A DNA stretch of 64,000 nucleotides from Streptomyces ardesiacus (GTDB taxonomy: Bacteria > Actinomycetota > Actinomycetes > Streptomycetales > Streptomycetaceae). Positions 9,364 to 18,767 of the stretch are shown one piece after another (position 1 is the stretch's first letter; each line of letters opens with the position of its first letter). The stretch spans positions 372,001 to 436,000 of the forward strand of contig NZ_BEWC01000008.1 in NCBI RefSeq assembly GCF_003112575.1, in the 5' to 3' direction. The notes beneath the pieces were generated by a model, which saw only the letters and a program-made list of their open reading frames with translations, was not told the origin of the DNA and searched no databases. The position numbers were made by a program, and so were the translations under genes.

Positions 9364-10191
9364 TCACTTGACGGAACCGCCGGTGATCCCGGCGGCGATG
9401 TACTTCTGGGCGAGGACGAGGAGGATCGCGGCGGGCACCGCCGACAGCACGGAGGCGGCCATCACCGAGCCCCAGTCGCCGACGTGCGCGCCGATGTACT
9501 GGTAGATGCCCAGGGTGATGGGCTTGACGTCGTCGGTCGTGTTCAGGGTGAGCGCGAACATGAAGTCGCTCCACGAGAACAGGAACGCGAACAGCCCCGA
9601 GGTGATCAGGGAGTTGCGGCTCATCGGCAGCACCACCCGGACGAAGGTGCGTACCGGTCCCGCTCCGTCGATCTGCGCGGCCTCGATCACCTCGCCCGGG
9701 ATCGACACCATGAAGGAGCGCATCAGCACGATCGAGAACGGGATGCCCAGCGAGGCGTCGGCCAGCATCAGGCCGAAGTAGGAGTTGACCAGGCCCAGGT
9801 CGACGTAGGAGTTGTAGAGGGCGTTGGCGATGACGATGCCCGGCACCATCTGGGTGATCAGCGTGCCGAACACGATGGTGCGCGAGCCGCGCAGCCCGAA
9901 CCGCGCGAGGCCGTAGGCGGCCGGCGCGGAGATCACCAGGCAGATGGCGACCGCGCCGAGGGAGACCGCCAGCGAGGTCAGCAGGTGCCCGCCCTGGTCG
10001 GTGACCGCCTTGGAGAAGCCGGACAGGTCCAGGCTGCCCGGCACCGGGTCGACCTGCAGCAGCCCCGAGTCGGGCTGGAGCGCGGTGTTGAGCATCCAGT
10101 ACAGCGGGAACAGCATCACGCACAGGATGAGCACGCCGGCGACGGTGGAACCCCAGCGGCGCCGGGAGGCGGTGGGCGTGTGGGAGGCCAT
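9364..10191 (-). CDS. Sugar ABC transporter permease (MalG type)
   Basis: 275 residues starting MASHTPTASRRRWG at 10191, five bases after the stop of the upstream permease. It has six membrane spans and the EAA loop VIEAAQIDGAGPVRTFVRVV; it ends ITGGSVK. It is the inner half of the second importer in this window and is followed 40 bp later by the GH1 gene. The frame remains open further upstream, but that part overlaps the other permease in a different frame. Confidence 0.92.
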   Translation of the reverse strand: MASHTPTASRRRWGSTVAGVLILCVMLFPLYWMLNTALQPDSGLLQVDPVPGSLDLSGFSKAVTDQGGHLLTSLAVSLGAVAICLVISAPAAYGLARFGLRGSRTIVFGTLITQMVPGIVIANALYNSYVDLGLVNSYFGLMLADASLGIPFSIVLMRSFMVSIPGEVIEAAQIDGAGPVRTFVRVVLPMSRNSLITSGLFAFLFSWSDFMFALTLNTTDDVKPITLGIYQYIGAHVGDWGSVMAASVLSAVPAAILLVLAQKYIAAGITGGSVK

Positions 10192-10196
10192 GGACG

Positions 10197-11153
10197 TCAC
10201 TTCCCCTCGGTGCGGTTGGCCCGCAGGTAGAACACCGCGAACACGGCGGAGATCAGGATGAGTACGTTGCCGACGACGGCGCCCGCGCCGAAGTCGAGCT
10301 GGACGAACGAGTTCTGGTAGGTCAGCGTGCCCAGCGTCTGGGTGGCGTCGGCCGGGCCGCCGTCGGTCAGGGCGAGGATCAGGTCGAGGATCTTCACCGT
10401 CGACATGAAGCCGAGCACGAGGACGACCGTGACGACGGGCTTGAGCATCGGCAGGGTGACCGAGCGGAAGGTCCGCCAGGCCGAGGCGCCGTCGAGGGCG
10501 GCGGCCTCGTGCAGCTCCTTCGGGATCTCCTGGAGACCGCCGTACAGGATGACCATGTTGAAGGGGATGCCGATCCAGATGTTGACCAGGACGACCGACA
10601 GCAGAGCCATCTCCGGGCTCGTCAGCCACGGCGTGTGGCCGCCGATGCCCAGGGTGTCCAGGAACGAGTTGAGCACCCCGGTGTCCTGGTCGAGGATGCG
10701 CCGCCAGACGATGCCGGACACCACCATGGGCACCAGCCAGGGCAGCAGGATCAGCGAGCGCAGCACCCCGTTGAGCGGGAAGCGGCGGCTGAAGAAGACC
10801 GCGAGCGCCAGACCGATGCAGAACTGGCCGAGCAGCGAGCCGGCCGTGAAGACGAGCGTGTGCCACAGGGCCTTGCCGAACAGGGCGTCCTGGAACACGT
10901 GGGACCAGTTGTCGGCGCCGTTGAAGGGCGCCTCACCGGTGAAGAAGGTCTTCGGCGTGTAGTCCTGGAAGCTCATCACGACGTTGCGCACGAGCGGGTA
11001 GCCGAAGAACAGCAGCATGAAGACGACGGCGGGGGCGACGAACCCCCACTGGGCGAGCCTGCGGCGGCGCGCGATCCGGCCGGGGTCCGGCGCGGCGGCG
11101 AGGGACGTGGTCGAGGGCGCCTGCGCGGAGACGGTGGAGGTGGGCGTGGTCAT
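10197..11153 (-). CDS. Sugar ABC transporter permease (MalF type)
   Basis: 318 residues: a Thr/Ser/Ala-rich cytosolic N-terminus, then RIARRRR before the first span. The EAA loop LHEAAALDGASAWRTFRSVT is present. The gene sits between the binding protein (11 bp gap) and the second permease. As in the other two loci of this window, no ATPase subunit is encoded. Confidence 0.92.
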   Translation of the reverse strand: MTTPTSTVSAQAPSTTSLAAAPDPGRIARRRRLAQWGFVAPAVVFMLLFFGYPLVRNVVMSFQDYTPKTFFTGEAPFNGADNWSHVFQDALFGKALWHTLVFTAGSLLGQFCIGLALAVFFSRRFPLNGVLRSLILLPWLVPMVVSGIVWRRILDQDTGVLNSFLDTLGIGGHTPWLTSPEMALLSVVLVNIWIGIPFNMVILYGGLQEIPKELHEAAALDGASAWRTFRSVTLPMLKPVVTVVLVLGFMSTVKILDLILALTDGGPADATQTLGTLTYQNSFVQLDFGAGAVVGNVLILISAVFAVFYLRANRTEGK

Positions 11154-11164
11154 GGGGGCGTACC

Positions 11165-12451
11165 TCAGTTCCCGCTCGTGGCCCGCTGCTGGGCGCGCTT
11201 CAGGGCGGTCTCACTGGACTGGCCGGTCAGGGCGGACTGGAAGGCGCTCTGCAGGGCGAGCGACACGCTCGACCAGCCGGCGCCGAGCTTCGCCGTCCGG
11301 GACCGGGCGACGGCCACCTGGTCGGCGAGGGAGTCCAGCTCGGGCACCTTCTCGCGCCAGACGGCGGCGGCCTTGGCGTTGGCGGGGACCATCCAGCTGT
11401 TGAGCGCGTAGGTGAGCTGCTCCTTCTCGCTCGCCAGGCAGGCGACGATCTTCCCGGCGGTCTTCTCCCGTGCCTCGTCACCGGTGTTCGGCACGGTCAG
11501 GACGGCGCCGCCGAGCGGACCCACCGAGTCCTCGCCGGTCCGGGGCACCGGGATCGGCGCGATGCCCCAGTGCAGCGACTTGTCGCCGTTGAGGGTCTCC
11601 ACCTGCCACGGGCCGTTGACCATCATCGCCGCGTTGCCGGCCATGAACTGGTCGTTGACGTCCGCCTGCGTCCAGTTGACCGTGGACTTCGACAGCGAAC
11701 CGTCCTTCAGCAGGCCCTTCCAGTAGTCCAGGGCCTCGACGACCTTCGGGCCGTCCAGGTCGGTCTCGTCGCCGCCGTTGGACCACATGAAGGGCGTGAA
11801 CTGGAAGACGCCGTCCTCCGCGCCGCCCGCGCTGAGCGCCAGGCCGTACTGCTTGCCCCGCGTGAGCTTCTTCGCCGTCTCCCGCAGCTCGGCCCAGGTG
11901 GTGGGCACCCGCACGCCCGCCTTGTCCAGGACGTCCTTGTTGTAGAAGAGGGCGAGGGTGTTCACGGAGCGGGCCGCGCCGTAGTACGTCCCCTTGTACG
12001 AGCCGAAGTCGACGATGCCGTCGGGGATGTCGTCGGTGCTCAGCCCCAGGGTCCTCAGGTCCACCAGGCCGCCCGCGTCGGCGAAGGTCGGCATCTCGGA
12101 CGCGTCGAACTGCACGATGTCGGGCAGCGACTTGGAGGAGGCCATGCGCAGCGCCTTCGTCATCACCTGCGCGGCGGGGACGCTCTGCTGCTCGATGGTG
12201 ACGCCCAGCTCCTTGCCGCAGCGGGCCATCGCCTCCGCGTCCCAGCGGTGGTACGACTCGTCGGTCGAGGAGTTCATCACGGTGTACGTGTCGGCGTCGC
12301 GCTGCTGACCGCAGCCGGCCAGCGCCGCTCCGGCGACCAGCACGGACACGGCCGTGAACGGCGCGAGGACGCGGCGTGAGCGTCCACGCCCGCGGCGCGT
12401 GGCAGCCGGAGGGTGTGCTGTCAAGGCGAGCGAGGTGAAGCGCTTCGACAT
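11165..12451 (-). CDS. ABC transporter sugar-binding lipoprotein
   Basis: 428 residues. The N-terminal region is long and arginine-rich (RRGRGRSRR), followed by a hydrophobic core and the lipobox LAGC, so it is a lipoprotein. The rest is a family 1 solute-binding protein. It is the first gene of the minus-strand operon, divergent from the GH31 gene across 284 bp. Together with GH1 and GH31 enzymes, a xylose-substituted beta-glucan fragment is a reasonable but unproven ligand. Confidence 0.92.
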   Translation of the reverse strand: MSKRFTSLALTAHPPAATRRGRGRSRRVLAPFTAVSVLVAGAALAGCGQQRDADTYTVMNSSTDESYHRWDAEAMARCGKELGVTIEQQSVPAAQVMTKALRMASSKSLPDIVQFDASEMPTFADAGGLVDLRTLGLSTDDIPDGIVDFGSYKGTYYGAARSVNTLALFYNKDVLDKAGVRVPTTWAELRETAKKLTRGKQYGLALSAGGAEDGVFQFTPFMWSNGGDETDLDGPKVVEALDYWKGLLKDGSLSKSTVNWTQADVNDQFMAGNAAMMVNGPWQVETLNGDKSLHWGIAPIPVPRTGEDSVGPLGGAVLTVPNTGDEAREKTAGKIVACLASEKEQLTYALNSWMVPANAKAAAVWREKVPELDSLADQVAVARSRTAKLGAGWSSVSLALQSAFQSALTGQSSETALKRAQQRATSGN

Positions 12452-12735
12452 GGTGCGGCCCTTGCTGTCGTACCGTCCGGCTTCCTCGCCGGACCGATTT
12501 GTTTGATGACATGACTAATACGTCACGAACCCGCTCCGGCGCTAGAGGAAAGTGGCCCCCCTCTCTTGGCTCCGTTGGGTGATGAACTTGTTCTCTGCGG
12601 TAGTAACCGCTGGTCAGAGCCGTTCGACCACGGTGAGCGCCTCGGCGCGGGGATTTGTTTTGTGTACGATCAAAACGCTGTGAGACGGCCTCCGTGCTCC
12701 CCATCCGACAGCTCCCGCCCCACCCGAGGAAGATC
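12452..12735. promoter_or_regulatory. Divergent promoter region between the ABC operon and the GH31 gene
   Basis: This 284-bp gap is more AT-rich than its surroundings. Near the binding-protein gene it holds GATTTGTTTGATGACATGAC (12497 onward), with short inverted arms TGAC/GTCA (12507-12525). Near the GH31 gene is a clean inverted repeat, listed separately. The short element GATTTGTTT occurs on both sides. No regulator gene lies next to this locus, so the controlling protein is encoded elsewhere. Confidence 0.5.
12657..12676. promoter_or_regulatory. Operator candidate GTTTTG-N8-CAAAAC
   Basis: A perfect 6-bp inverted repeat with an 8-bp centre, 60 bp before the GH31 start. It is AT-rich in a very GC-rich context and symmetric, as expected for a dimeric repressor. 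The regulator is unidentified. Confidence 0.55.
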
Positions 12736-15006
12736 ATGAAGTTCACCGACGGCTTCTGGCTCATCCGCGAGGGTGTGCATCTCTCGTACGCCACCGAGGT
12801 ACGCGATGTACGTCCCCAATCGAAGCGCTTCACCGCCCATGCCGCCGTGAAGAAGGTGACGCGGAGGGGGGACACGCTCAACGCGCCGCTCCTCACGGTC
12901 GAGTGCTTCTCTCCCGCCGAGGGTGTCATCGGCGTCCGCGTCACCCACCACGCCGGCAAGCGCCGGCCCGGCCCCGACTTCGCCCTCGCCGGCGCGGCGG
13001 ACGGGGCCGGCGAGGTCCGTCAGGACGGCACCGTCACCGAGCTGACCAGCGGTCCGCTCACCCTCCGCCTGGACCGGGAGGGGCCCTGGGGCCTCACCTT
13101 CCACGACGCGGACGGACGCGAGCTGACCCGCGCCGACGCCAAGGGCACCGCCTTCGCCACCACCGGCGACGGCGCCCACCACATGCTCAGCCGCCTCGCC
13201 CTCGGCGTCGGCGAGCAGATCTACGGCCTCGGCGAGCGCTTCACCCCGTTCGTCAAGAACGGCCAGGTCGTCGACATGTGGCAGGCCGACGGCGGCACCA
13301 GCAGCGAGCAGGCGTACAAGAACATCCCGTTCTACCTCTCCTCGCGCGGCTACGGCGTCTTCGTCAACCACCCCGGCGCCGTCTCCTTCGAGGTCGGCTC
13401 CGAGTCCGTCGGCCAGGTGCAGTTCAGCGTCGAGGACCAGACGCTGGAGTACTACGTCGTCGCCGGGCCCGCCCCCAAGGACGTCCTCACCCGCTACACC
13501 GCCCTCACCGGCCGCCCCGCCCTGCCGCCCGCCTGGTCCTTCGGCCTGTGGCTCACCACGTCCTTCACCACGTCGTACGACGAGCAGACCGTGACGTCCT
13601 TCGTGGACGGCATGGCCGAGCGCGGCATCCCGCTCTCCGTCTTCCACTTCGACTGCTTCTGGATGCGCGAGTACCAGTGGTGCGACTTCCAGTGGGACCC
13701 GGACGTCTTCCCGGACCCCGACGGCATGCTCGCCCGGCTCAAGGCCAAGGGGCTGAGGGTCAGCGCCTGGATCAACCCCTACATCGCCCAGAAGTCCCCG
13801 CTGTTCGACGAGGCCGCCGCCCTCGGGCACCTGGTGCGCAGGCCGGACGGCGACATCTGGCAGTGGGACCTGTGGCAGGCCGGCATGGGGCTGGTCGACT
13901 TCACCAGCCCGGCCGCCCGCGACTGGTACGCCGGGAAGCTCAAGCCGCTGCTCGACCAGGGTGTGGACTGCTTCAAGACGGACTTCGGCGAGCGCGTCCC
14001 CACCGACGTGGTCTGGCACGACGGCTCCGACCCGGAGCGCATGCACAACTACTACACGCACCTGTTCAACCGCACCGTCTTCGAACTCCTGGAGAAGGAG
14101 CGCGGTCAGGGCGAGGCCGTCCTCTTCGCCCGTTCGGCGACCGCGGGCGGCCAGCAGTACCCGGTCCACTGGGGCGGCGACTGCTGGTCGTCCTTCGAGG
14201 CGATGGCCGAGTCACTGCGCGGCGGCCTGTCCCTGTCCCTGAGCGGCTTCGGCTTCTGGAGCCACGACATCGGCGGCTTCGAGGGCACGCCCGACCCGGC
14301 GGTCTTCAAGCGCTGGCTGGCCTTCGGCCTGCTCTCCTCGCACAGCCGGCTGCACGGCTCCTCGTCGTACCGGGTGCCGTGGGAGTTCGGCGAGGAGGCC
14401 GTGGACGTCGCCCGCGGCTTCACCCTCCTCAAGCACCGCCTGATGCCGTACCTGTACGGCGTCGCCGCCGAGGCCCACCGCACCGGCGTGCCGATGATGC
14501 GGCCGATGGTCCTGGAGTTCCCGCACGACCCGGCGTGCCGTCCGCTGGACCGCCAGTACATGCTCGGCCCCGACGTCCTGGTCGCCCCGGTCTTCACCGA
14601 GGAGGGCGAGGTCGAGGTCTACCTCCCCGCGGGCACCTGGACCCACCTCCTGTCCGGCGAGCGCGTCACCGGCCCGGCCTGGCGCACCGAACGGCACGGC
14701 TACGACAGCCTGCCGCTGTACGTCCGCGAGGGCGCCGTCCTGCCGCTGGCCTCCGACGACCAACGGCCCGACGGCGACTGGCTGGACGCGCCGACCCTGC
14801 TGGTCCACCCGGGCGCCGACGCCGACTACGCGGCCGAGGTGACCGTGCCCGACCTGCTGGGCGCACCGGCCGCGAGCTTCCGCGTGCGGCGCGACGGGGA
14901 CGCCCTGCGGGTGACCGCGAGCGGTACGGACCGTCCCTTCACCGTCCGGGTCGCGGGCGGCGCGAGCGCGGAGGGCGCCGGGGAGGTGACCGTACCGCTG
15001 ACCTGA
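12736..15006 (+). CDS. GH31 alpha-xylosidase (YicI type)
   Basis: 756 residues from the ATG at 12736 with GAGGAAG just upstream. The barrel contains CFKTDFGERVPTDV, in which Asp 416 is the nucleophile, and GGDCWSSFEAM with the acid/base Asp 482. Both fall at the residue numbers of E. coli YicI, an alpha-xylosidase of known structure; the KTDFGE loop is specific to that subgroup. No signal peptide, so it acts in the cytoplasm, removing alpha-1,6-xylose from imported oligosaccharides such as isoprimeverose. Divergent from the ABC-GH1 operon. Confidence 0.9.
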   Translation: MKFTDGFWLIREGVHLSYATEVRDVRPQSKRFTAHAAVKKVTRRGDTLNAPLLTVECFSPAEGVIGVRVTHHAGKRRPGPDFALAGAADGAGEVRQDGTVTELTSGPLTLRLDREGPWGLTFHDADGRELTRADAKGTAFATTGDGAHHMLSRLALGVGEQIYGLGERFTPFVKNGQVVDMWQADGGTSSEQAYKNIPFYLSSRGYGVFVNHPGAVSFEVGSESVGQVQFSVEDQTLEYYVVAGPAPKDVLTRYTALTGRPALPPAWSFGLWLTTSFTTSYDEQTVTSFVDGMAERGIPLSVFHFDCFWMREYQWCDFQWDPDVFPDPDGMLARLKAKGLRVSAWINPYIAQKSPLFDEAAALGHLVRRPDGDIWQWDLWQAGMGLVDFTSPAARDWYAGKLKPLLDQGVDCFKTDFGERVPTDVVWHDGSDPERMHNYYTHLFNRTVFELLEKERGQGEAVLFARSATAGGQQYPVHWGGDCWSSFEAMAESLRGGLSLSLSGFGFWSHDIGGFEGTPDPAVFKRWLAFGLLSSHSRLHGSSSYRVPWEFGEEAVDVARGFTLLKHRLMPYLYGVAAEAHRTGVPMMRPMVLEFPHDPACRPLDRQYMLGPDVLVAPVFTEEGEVEVYLPAGTWTHLLSGERVTGPAWRTERHGYDSLPLYVREGAVLPLASDDQRPDGDWLDAPTLLVHPGADADYAAEVTVPDLLGAPAASFRVRRDGDALRVTASGTDRPFTVRVAGGASAEGAGEVTVPLT

Positions 15007-15031
15007 CTCCGGCGAGGGGGTGGACCACACG

Positions 15032-15065
15032 GCGAAGCGGCACGCGGGGGCGCGTGCCGCTTCGC
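15032..15065. terminator. Strong hairpin terminator behind the GH31 gene
   Basis: A perfect 15-bp stem, GCGAAGCGGCACGCG, with a GGGG loop. It starts 25 bp after the GH31 stop and lies between convergent genes, so it may stop transcription from both sides. Confidence 0.9.
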
Positions 15066-15084
15066 TCTGCCGGGCATCCTGCGC

Positions 15085-15127
15085 GGTGTTCCGCGGAGGT
15101 GCGGGGGTGTTCCGCGGAGGTGCGGGG
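15085..15127. repeat. Two tandem copies of a 21-bp unit
   Basis: GGTGTTCCGCGGAGGTGCGGG occurs at 15085 and again at 15106, immediately adjacent, right behind the GH31 terminator and before the end of the aminotransferase gene. Each copy contains the palindrome CCGCGG. No function is apparent; probably slippage. Confidence 0.85.
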
Positions 15128-15133
15128 TGTGTC

Positions 15134-16336
15134 TCAGCGCTCCAGGGTGCCGAGCGCCGTCAGCAGCCGGTCCACGTCCTCCGCGCTGGTGTACGGCGCC
15201 AGGCCCACGCGTACGCCGCCCTCGTCGCCGAGGCCCAGCCGGCGCGCCGCCTCCACCGCGTAGAAGGAACCGGCCGGCGCGTCGACCGCCCGCTCGGCGA
15301 GCTGCCGGTAGACGTCGGCCGGGCGCAGGCCCGCCACGGTGAACAGCAGCGTCGGAGTGCGCCGCGCGGCCCGTGAGTACACGGTGATCCCGTCGAGCTC
15401 CGCGAGCCCTCGTTCGAGCCGCTCGCGCAGCGCGTCCTCGTGCGCCTCCAGTGCCGCGAAGGAGGCGACCAGCCGGTCCCGGCGAGAGCCCCCGGCCTCG
15501 GGGTCGAGCCCCGCCAGGAAGTCCACCGCCGCGCTCGCCCCGGCCAGCAACTCGTAGGGCAGGGTGCCCAGTTCGAAACGCTCGGGCACGGTGTCGGCGG
15601 ACGGCAGCAGCTTGTCCGGGCGCAGCGACTCCAGCAGTTCGGCCCGGCCGGTCAGCACGCCCAGGTGCGGGCCGAGGAACTTGTACGGCGAGCACACCAG
15701 CGTGTCCGCGCCCGTCGCCGCCAGGTCCACCACGGCGTGCGAGGCGTAGTGCACCGCGTCGACGTGGAAGTGCGCCCCGTTCGAGTGCACGAGGGACGCC
15801 AGCGCCGGCAGGTCCGGCATGGTCCCGATCAGGTTCGACGCGGCGGTCACCGCGACCAGCCTGGTGCGCGGCCCCAGCACCGCCGCGAGGTGCTCGGGAC
15901 GCAGCTCGCCCGTGGCCGGGTCGAAGTCCGCCCACCGCACGTCTGCCCCGGCCGCCTCGGCCGCCTGCACCCAGGGCCGGATGTTCGAGTCGTGGTCGAG
16001 CCGGGTGACCACCACCTCGTCGCCCGGCCCCCAGCCCTTGGCCAGGGTCCGCGACAGGTCGTAGGCGAGCTGGGTGGCGCTGCGCCCGAAGACGACCGTC
16101 CCCGGCGTGGTCCCGAGGAGGTCGGCGAGCGCGGACCGCGCCTCGTCGACGATCCGGTCCGCGTTGCGCTCGCCCTCGGTGTTGCGCCCCCGGTTGGCGA
16201 GCGGTGCGGTCAGTGCCGCCGCGATGGCGTCGATCACCGGCTGCGGGGTCTGCGTACCGCCCGGCGCGTCGAACCGCGCGGTACCGGACTTCAGGGCGGG
16301 CACGTGCGCGCGGATCGCGGCGACGTCGAGGGCCAT
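15134..16336 (-). CDS. Class V PLP aminotransferase (cysteine desulfurase-like)
   Basis: 400 residues from the ATG at 16336 (GGAG upstream). The N-terminus MALDVAAIRAHVPALKSG leads into the fold type I PLP enzyme; VCSPYKFLGPHLG carries the Schiff-base lysine. It belongs to the cysteine-desulfurase-like group in the SufS/CsdA superfamily but sits in no Fe-S operon. It is 44 bp behind the racemase gene in the same direction, so it may act on an amino acid made by the neighbouring catabolic genes. Substrate not determinable. Confidence 0.85.
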   Translation of the reverse strand: MALDVAAIRAHVPALKSGTARFDAPGGTQTPQPVIDAIAAALTAPLANRGRNTEGERNADRIVDEARSALADLLGTTPGTVVFGRSATQLAYDLSRTLAKGWGPGDEVVVTRLDHDSNIRPWVQAAEAAGADVRWADFDPATGELRPEHLAAVLGPRTRLVAVTAASNLIGTMPDLPALASLVHSNGAHFHVDAVHYASHAVVDLAATGADTLVCSPYKFLGPHLGVLTGRAELLESLRPDKLLPSADTVPERFELGTLPYELLAGASAAVDFLAGLDPEAGGSRRDRLVASFAALEAHEDALRERLERGLAELDGITVYSRAARRTPTLLFTVAGLRPADVYRQLAERAVDAPAGSFYAVEAARRLGLGDEGGVRVGLAPYTSAEDVDRLLTALGTLER

Positions 16337-16380
16337 GGGGCAACTCCAGGGTCGTGGGCCAGGCGGACGGGGGATGGTCG

Positions 16381-17100
16381 TCAGGCGATGCGGTCCTTCG
16401 GCCGGGGCGGCAGGTAGGTGGTACGGCTGGGCCGCACCCCGAGCCGCACCTGCGACTCCAGCCACATGATCGCAGCACCCGTGGGGTCGACGACAGGGAC
16501 GAACGGGCCCTCGGCGGCCAGGCGCTCCTGGAGGGCCGCGGCGACGCCCAGCATCCCGGTGCAGCCCAGCACGATCACGTCCGCCTCCCGCGCCGCCACC
16601 GCGGCCCGGGCCTGCTCGGCGAGTGCGTCGACCAGCCGGTCGCCGGCGTCCAGGTCGAGGACGGGGATGTCGACGACCCGGATCGGTCCGACCCGCCCGG
16701 TCAGCGCGTAGCGCCGGACCAGGCCGTGCAGCATCGGCAGCACGTTCGGCAGGACGGTGATCACCCCCGTGCGCTCGCCGAGCGCGAGGGAGGTGAGCAC
16801 CGCGGGCTCGAAGCCGCCGACCACCGGGATGTCCACGATCTCCCGGGCCGCCTGCACGCCGGGGTCGCCGAAGCAGCTGACGAACACCGCGTCCGCGCCG
16901 TCCGCGGCGGCTTCACCCACCGCGTCGAGGATGCCGGGGCCGGCGAGGGCCTCGTCGTACTCGGACTCGATGGAGGCGGTGCCCCGCGCGATGCGGCGGA
17001 CCTCGACCTCCGTGCCGGGCGACACCCAGGCGCCCACCTCGCGGCGGACCTCCTCGGTGAACGCGTCGGTGATGACGGGGAGCACGACCGTGAGCTTCAC
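16381..17100 (-). CDS. Asp/Glu/hydantoin racemase family protein
   Basis: 239 residues from a GTG at 17100 with GGAGG upstream; the frame stays open further upstream but without coding character. The two catalytic cysteines expected of this family are visible in VFVSCFGDP and VLGCTGMLG. Known members racemise 5-substituted hydantoins or allantoin. It is divergent from the NCS1 permease and the hydantoinase-like genes, so a role in hydantoin- or purine-type breakdown is likely. Confidence 0.85.
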   Translation of the reverse strand: MKLTVVLPVITDAFTEEVRREVGAWVSPGTEVEVRRIARGTASIESEYDEALAGPGILDAVGEAAADGADAVFVSCFGDPGVQAAREIVDIPVVGGFEPAVLTSLALGERTGVITVLPNVLPMLHGLVRRYALTGRVGPIRVVDIPVLDLDAGDRLVDALAEQARAAVAAREADVIVLGCTGMLGVAAALQERLAAEGPFVPVVDPTGAAIMWLESQVRLGVRPSRTTYLPPRPKDRIA

Positions 17101-17362
17101 AGCACCTCCAGGGGGCGGGTGGGGCGGTCGGCCCACCCTGCGCGGGCCCGCCGAGGGGCACAAGGTGCGAGGCGCACAGCCGGGGGGCGACGACGGTGCC
17201 GACCGCACCGCCGACGCGTCCGCCCCGGTCCGTGGCCACCGCCCGACTGTGCGGGGTGCCCTGCCGATGCCGCGAACCGGTGCCTGATGCACGGTGACCG
17301 CCCGGGGGCGGCGGCCTAGTCTCGGCGCACCGCATCCGGCGCCCCGCCCCTCTGGAGTCCCC

Positions 17363-18712
17363 ATGGCGTCCTCTTCAGGACACGACGACCACGCGCTGGC
17401 CCGCGTGCCGCAGACGGCCCGGTTCCACTGGTTCTCGGTGGCGACCCAGCGCTTCGGCCAGCTCTCCACCCTGGCCAGCTTCCTCATCGGCGCGACCCTC
17501 GGCTTCGGCATGACCTTCTGGAACGCCGTACTCGCCATCACCCTCGGCGCGGTGATCCTCGAGGTCATGACGGTCTTCACCGGCATCGCCGGCCAGCGCG
17601 AGGGGCTCTCCACGTCGCTGCTGGCCCGCTGGACCGGGTTCGGCGCGGCCGGCGCCTCCCTCATCGGACTCGCCATCGGCATCAGCGCCGTCGGCTGGTT
17701 CGGCATCCAGAACGCGGTCTCCGCGGACGGCCTGGTGAACCTCGTCGGCGTCCTGCCCTCCTGGGGCTGGGCCCTGGTGGTGGGACTGCTCATCACCGCG
17801 ATCGTGGTCCACGGCGTAGGCTCCATGGCGTGGGCCGCCTACGTCACCGTCCCCGCCTTCCTGCTGATGGCGGGCTGGTCCATCACCGTCGAACTGTCCC
17901 GGCACGACCTGGGCGCCCTGACCTCCGCCCAGCCGGCGGGACCCTCGCTGTCCCTGCTCCAGGGCACCACCATCGTCGCGGGCGGCTTCATCGTCGGCGC
18001 GGTCATCACCCCCGACATGAGCCGCTTCAACCGCAGCGGCAAGGACGTCGTCAAGCAGACGGTCGTCGGCATCACGGTCGGCGAGTACGTCATCGGCCTG
18101 ATCGGCGTGCTCCTCGCCCTCGCCCTGCGCACCAACGACGTCATCGCCATCGTCACGTCCACCTCGGGCTTCCTCGGCACACTGATCATCGTGGCCGCCA
18201 CCATCAAGGTGAACGACTGGAACCTGTACGCCGCCTCCCTCGGCGTCGTCACCTTCGTCGACCAGGCCTTCGGCCGCCGCCTCCACCGGGGCGCCGTCAC
18301 CGTCGTCGTCGGGGTGCTCGGCTCCCTGCTGGGCGCGGCCGGGGTCCTCGACAACTTCACCGACTTCCTCGACCTGCTGGGCGTCCTCTTCCCGCCGATC
18401 GCCGGGATCATGGTCGCCGAGTACTTCGTCGCCCGCACCTGGCGCTCCGGCCTGGACGAGACCCGCGACAGCGGCGAACTCCCCGCCGCCTCGCCCATGT
18501 GGGTGCCCGCCGGACTGATCACCTGGGCCGTCGCGGCCGTCGTGGGGAAGTACGTCGACTGGGGCCTGCCGTCGATCAACTCGATCGCCGTCGCCTTCGT
18601 GCTCTACCTCGCCGCCGCCCGCCTCGGCCTGGTCCGCGGGGTGGGCACCGCACCGACCCGCCGCGCCGTCCCCGGGACGGCGACCGGCACCCCCGGCGTC
18701 CCCGCCGCCTGA
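17363..18712 (+). CDS. NCS1-family permease (cytosine/allantoin/hydantoin type)
   Basis: 449 residues, about 12 membrane helices, with the N-terminal RFHWFSVATQRFGQL followed by helix 1 (TLASFLIGATLGFGMTFW), typical of CodB-type nucleobase-cation symporters. CTGGAG precedes the ATG. It is the first gene of the rightward operon with the hydantoinase-like and DUF917 genes, so it probably imports the cyclic nitrogen compound they degrade. Confidence 0.9.
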   Translation: MASSSGHDDHALARVPQTARFHWFSVATQRFGQLSTLASFLIGATLGFGMTFWNAVLAITLGAVILEVMTVFTGIAGQREGLSTSLLARWTGFGAAGASLIGLAIGISAVGWFGIQNAVSADGLVNLVGVLPSWGWALVVGLLITAIVVHGVGSMAWAAYVTVPAFLLMAGWSITVELSRHDLGALTSAQPAGPSLSLLQGTTIVAGGFIVGAVITPDMSRFNRSGKDVVKQTVVGITVGEYVIGLIGVLLALALRTNDVIAIVTSTSGFLGTLIIVAATIKVNDWNLYAASLGVVTFVDQAFGRRLHRGAVTVVVGVLGSLLGAAGVLDNFTDFLDLLGVLFPPIAGIMVAEYFVARTWRSGLDETRDSGELPAASPMWVPAGLITWAVAAVVGKYVDWGLPSINSIAVAFVLYLAAARLGLVRGVGTAPTRRAVPGTATGTPGVPAA

Positions 18713-18767
18713 CCGCGCACGCCACCGGCGTACGCGGCCACCGAAAGAGAAAGGCAGGACAACCCAC

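Noticed and set aside
17101..17362. Upstream extension of the racemase frame beyond the GTG at 17100
   Set aside because: Racemase homology begins at the GTG with a good GGAGG; the rest runs through the divergent promoter and the permease gene.
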